From Boswellia sacra (Eukaryota > Streptophyta > Magnoliopsida > Sapindales > Burseraceae): a stretch of 64,000 nt of DNA. The DNA is taken from assembly GCA_013180625.2 (NCBI GenBank), contig SNVD02001278.1:79332-143331 (forward strand), read 5' to 3'. Below the pieces are notes generated by a model. The model had not been told where the DNA came from and searched no databases. It worked only from the letters and a program-made list of their open reading frames with translations. A program made the position numbers and the translations under genes. Below are positions 60,593 to 64,000 of the stretch, piece by piece. How positions within the stretch are numbered: the stretch's first letter is position 1; each line of letters begins with the position of its first letter.

Positions 60593-61036
60593 AAGGTGAA
60601 ATTAAATTGCAATGCTCAACTTCTTAATTCAGCTCATCAAGTAATCACAGGTTAAGCATGCATGTATCAATTTAGTTATGAAAGTATACCAATTTTGGTA
60701 TACTTTAAATGGAAAGAGGAAGAGGCTGTGGAAGAAAAATTAACTATATACGGGAGCCATTGAAATTAAGAAGTGCACCAATTTCAAATATTACATGAAA
60801 AGGTCTGTTGTCTGTTGAGTTTAGAGTTAAAAAAATAAGAAACAGCACACACACATAGGTTTCGAAACAGAATTTCTCAGAACGTAGTTTTCATAGAGCC
60901 TTCCATACATCCAACTAAGATGACTGAATGATTGAGAACTATTTCGTAGAATTTCTCAGAACCAAACTGAATGATTTCCAAGGAGCAATCAACTTATGCT
61001 CAAAGGTGAATTGCAAAACAAAAAGAAGCAATATGC

Positions 61037-61069
<33 letters not shown>

Positions 61070-61235
61070 ATATTTTAATATAGAAAAAAAAACTGAAACA
61101 AAAGATGACCTGTAAATATGTGTGTGTATATATATACACACACATATATATACACGTTATATTTTGGAATGTAATAATTTGAAATATATAAAGGTTGACT
61201 GATGGGACAAAATATTTTACAGAACATAGAAATTA
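60593..61235. other. Spacer with (CT)n and palindromic (TG/TA)n microsatellites
   Basis: (CT)n runs at 61037-61069. At 61119-61147, TGTGTGTATATATATACACACA is self-complementary. No gene is seen. Confidence 0.6.
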
Positions 61236-61289
61236 ATGACATTCAGAGGGGCATTACTATTTTATGTTTTAAATTTTGATTCCCAACAA

Positions 61290-61972
61290 GTACTAGATTG
61301 TGAGTTTTACAACGTGAAAGCACTCTCCAGGCGAGCACAAGCCTATATTGAAATTGCAGATCTGGTCTCAGCTGAATTGGATATCAGAAAAGCTGTTGAG
61401 GCTGATCCTCAAAACAGGTAATGTTGATTGGGTCCTGCCCAAGTTTCTTAGATATTACTTTTCAATGGGATGCCATTTACTCATCTCTCTAACTTCAAAG
61501 AGGTGAGATTACTTCAGAAAACTCTGAAAAAACTTCAAACTGAGAACGACAAAAGAGATGCTAAGCTCTATGCAAACATGTTTGCTAGTGGGACTAAGAA
61601 CACATCTATGGCTACCAAGGTGAGTGGTGTAGCTTTAGTTGATTAGTATTAAATAGATGAGATTCAGAAATGTCCGAGGTTGCTAGGTATGTTTCTAAAC
61701 TATCATGATTTTTGTTTTTTTGAAGTTTTGCTTTTTTAATACTATATAATCCTAAGGAGATTTGTTTCTTCCTAGGCACCAACTCTTGTTTTTGCTATAT
61801 ATAGCCTGGCTATAAAAAATTAATCAATGTTGGTTAGACTGAATTATCTAAATATTTTTTAATGCTATGATAGAAATTGAAGGTTGAAAGAACCGTGGAG
61901 GAGCAGAGGCAGGAAGCGGTGGTGATGGGAATGGAGAAGGAAGTTCATTTGGTTCCTTCTGACAATGGTTAA
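61290..61972 (+). pseudogene. FKBP-type prolyl isomerase (ROF-like) C-terminal TPR fragment
   Basis: Exon 1 (61290-61417) reads VLDCEFYNVKALSRRAQAYI then EIADLVSAELDIRKAVEADP and QNR, the last TPR repeat. Exon 2 (about 61500-61617) reads EVRLLQKTLKKLQTENDKRD, AKLYANMFASG and TKNTSMATK. Exon 3 (61874-61972) reads KLKVERTVEEQRQEAVVMGM, EKEVHLVPSDNG and TAA. In order and content this is the C-terminus of plant multidomain FKBPs (FKBP62/65 type), where TPRs bind HSP90 and the basic end binds calmodulin. The isomerase domains are missing. No internal stop is visible in the remaining exons, so it is truncated rather than riddled with mutations. Confidence 0.8.
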
Positions 61973-63032
61973 TTAAAAAATTAAAAAAAAAACATATTTG
62001 ACAGCTTTTAGCCGCTAAATATGATTTTGCAAACAGGAAATGTCTTCAGCGTATTCAAAATAGCCAGTAAGCTAAATAAACAATATTGAGTTTCATCTTT
62101 CACAACCTAAAATGAAGAAAAATTCAAAGTCTTACATGTTACTAAAAGCCAGCTCTTTTTACCAGAACACAGCACGTTTGACCAACTGCATGAAGGAAAC
62201 AGATTTACAACATAAGAAACAGGTACCTTTTCTTCCAAGTCCAAGAAAAAAAAGAGGATTGAGTAAATATACATTAATTCAATCAGAAGAATTCTCGAGA
62301 AAGAATTCATTCCCATACTTTCTGCCGTATTTCAAGGCCTAGAAAATTCCCTGAATAAGGGTTTCTTCTCGCCAGCCATATGAGAAATCTGCCGCTACCT
62401 GGGGATTTTCTATCATTGTTACATAGATACTTAATATGTAGAAATTCTTTAAATGCCTAATACAATAGGAACATAAACAACCAGAACTTCAAAACAAGAA
62501 ATTTTTTCTTTTCCCCCTAAGAAACGAAAAAGTTGTAGTGATGAAGATTCAAAAGAGAAAATAAAAATGCAGACTAGTAAACCACAACAAGAAAAAGTGT
62601 TTAGGAGATGCATCCACCCTATACAATGGCAGCCCGAAAGAAGTAAATCTACAATACAAAATTAGGCCATCACTGGCCACGGCTCCCAAGTAAGATGAAT
62701 AAAAAAAATCAAAACAAGATATCTTAGAACTAGCATTATGTGGTGACAGGATGTTCAAAAATACAGTAATTGAAGATTCACAATATGAACAGCTACCAGC
62801 ACACTACATATTACAAATTCTATTCCATTTATGAAACACGATATCTTCTATATGAAAGCTAAATAGTTACTTCTATCACTCCTTAGAAGAAAAACTTAAC
62901 ATCGGCAAATATAAGACACACACACACACACACACACACACAAAGGATTAGACTGTTTTACCTTAATTTTATTAATTAAAATCTTGACACCCCTCCTGAC
63001 TGTTCATTTACTACAATCAAATGGTTCGGATA
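61973..63032. other. Spacer; short CACTA-family remnant and (CA)n
   Basis: Near 61992-62030 a lone CATATTTGACAGCTTTTAGC with CGCTAAATATG resembles the subterminal unit of elements A and B. (CA)n occupies 62920-62941. The rest has no recognised gene. Confidence 0.45.
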
Positions 63033-63814
63033 CTATCCTGTTGACATTAAAGCAATCTCATAAGCACTATCGGATAGTCTCTTAATGGCAGCATTGATAT
63101 CTTCAGCAAGCTTTTCTGACATTGAATTTCTTGCCATCATTCTCATGATAACGTCACCACTTTGTGATGAATCCATAAGTGACCATGGGCCAATCTCAGA
63201 CATCCCAAATGTGGTTACCATCTGCAGAAATATCAATCACACACCTTAATCTCAATGGAATTTTTTGGACAAAAAGAGGACACTTTAATGAGGGAGTTTG
63301 TGAGCCACTTGTCTCAATATAGTGGTTAAACTACCCCCAAAAAAAAAGAAAAAGAAAAAAAACCTAAACAGATGGGAGAGAGCAAAATGCATGCTAGTTA
63401 CATACTAAAGGATGACATCATCAGCATTGTTTTTTCATTAATTAATATAGGATAAATTTCACAGTTAAAAGTGTGGATTAAAACTTGGAAGGAGAAAATG
63501 TAATAACGGAAATGACATAAATGATGATGGGCCATCCTAAATCTGTGCTTAGTGTAGAAAATTTTCAATTACCTGTTTGGCCAAACTAGTGATCTGCTGC
63601 AAATCACTAGCTGCACCCGTTGTCACCTCAGGCTCTCCAAAAATCACTTCCTCAACAGCTCTGCCACCAAGTCCACCAAGAATTCTTGCAAAGAGCTGCT
63701 GCTTGGAAATCAGGGTAGGGTCATCCGAAGGAATGAACCATGTAAGACCTCTTGCCTGACCACGTGGAATGAGGGTGACTTTTTGAACAGGATCATGCCC
63801 TGGAGTCAAAGCTC
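63033..63814 (-). pseudogene. FTSH: FtsH protease (thylakoid FTSH2/8 type), two-exon fragment
   Basis: On the - strand, exon 63814-63573 reads [60 protein letters not shown] and [20 protein letters not shown], then a GT donor. Exon 63221-63033 reads MVTTFGMSEIGPWSLMDSS, QSGDVIMRMMARNSMSEKLA and EDINAAIKRLSDSAYEIAL, then MSTG and a stop. This is the peptidase-M41 half of the VAR2-type thylakoid FtsH that degrades photodamaged D1; the HEXGH zinc motif belongs to the previous exon, which is not in view. A codon is missing in DSS-QSGDV relative to the family, and similarity stops after AYEIAL, about 60-70 residues before the usual end. The gene may continue beyond 64000, but 63815-64000 shows no exon. 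Confidence 0.85.
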
Positions 63815-64000
63815 TGAACCAAAAAGAAAGTCAAACATTGCGCAAGTTCTTTGAATTGATAGTTTTTCAGCAAACACATATCTTAAAAGAATAAAGCTAA
63901 TCAAAGGAAGAAAAGAGAAGCGTGTGGAAGAAAGAGAAGTATTTATGAAAGGGTGGTGGGGGATTTGTATAGTCACGCTTATCCTCCACCTCAGATAAAC

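Noticed and set aside
62521..62545. AAAAAGTTGTAGTG at 62527-62540 as the right end of CACTA element B
   Set aside because: It has GTTGTAGTG where the family has CTTGTAGTG, and no subterminal repeats lie inside it.

Overview
The window looks like nuclear DNA of a eudicot plant. It is AT-rich, has plant-type GT..AG introns and many microsatellites, and carries remnants of plant-specific gene families. Kinesin-12, an LSI2-type transporter, CLC-c, a VAR2-type FtsH, EXO70 and UPL3 are all recognisable from peptide matches made from memory; no database search was run. It is a transposon-dominated region. The only long uninterrupted reading frame is the ORF1 of a LINE-like retroposon (17023-18213). 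I find no convincing complete host gene, tRNA, rRNA, CRISPR array or organellar insert.

Left part (1-9 kb): partial, intron-containing copies of four unrelated genes lie head to tail on the + strand: terpene synthase, an unidentified conserved plant protein, DNA topoisomerase I and beta-galactosidase. All are broken by stops or lost exons. They are followed by a CACTA-type transposon terminus (8220-8755), which suggests capture of gene fragments by a CACTA element. From 9 to 14.8 kb there are small non-autonomous elements, including a 776-bp hAT-like element, and degenerate AT-rich DNA.

Middle part (14.8-44 kb): a satellite-like tandem array (14.8-18.85 kb) is split by a LINE-like element (16228-18535) with a poly-A end and a 12-bp target duplication. 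A first decayed CACTA element (TNP2 at 19755-23312, a second gene at 23573-25318, right terminus at 26130) follows. Then comes gene-poor DNA with one lone heavy-metal ATPase exon (32.7 kb). A second CACTA element (35.8-43.9 kb) carries TNP2, a five-fold tandem exon repeat, and a TNPD-like gene ending in a Ulp1-type cysteine protease domain.

Right part (44.9-64 kb): a kinesin-12 motor-domain pseudogene and an LSI2-type transporter pseudogene sit in tandem. They are followed by an (AT)n hairpin and the left terminus of another CACTA element (49432) of the same family as the 8.7 kb terminus. From 50.8 kb to the end there is a mosaic of fragments on both strands: CLC-c, an unknown gene, EXO70 (split by a 1.09-kb foldback element), UPL3, an FKBP-TPR immunophilin and FtsH. 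The mosaic includes a templated patch at 55.6 kb, where a 28-bp and an inverted 36-bp sequence copied from elsewhere in the window meet at 3 bp of microhomology.

The genes do not form a pathway. What links them is the mechanism: DNA-level duplication of gene pieces with introns, in or next to CACTA-family transposons, followed by decay.
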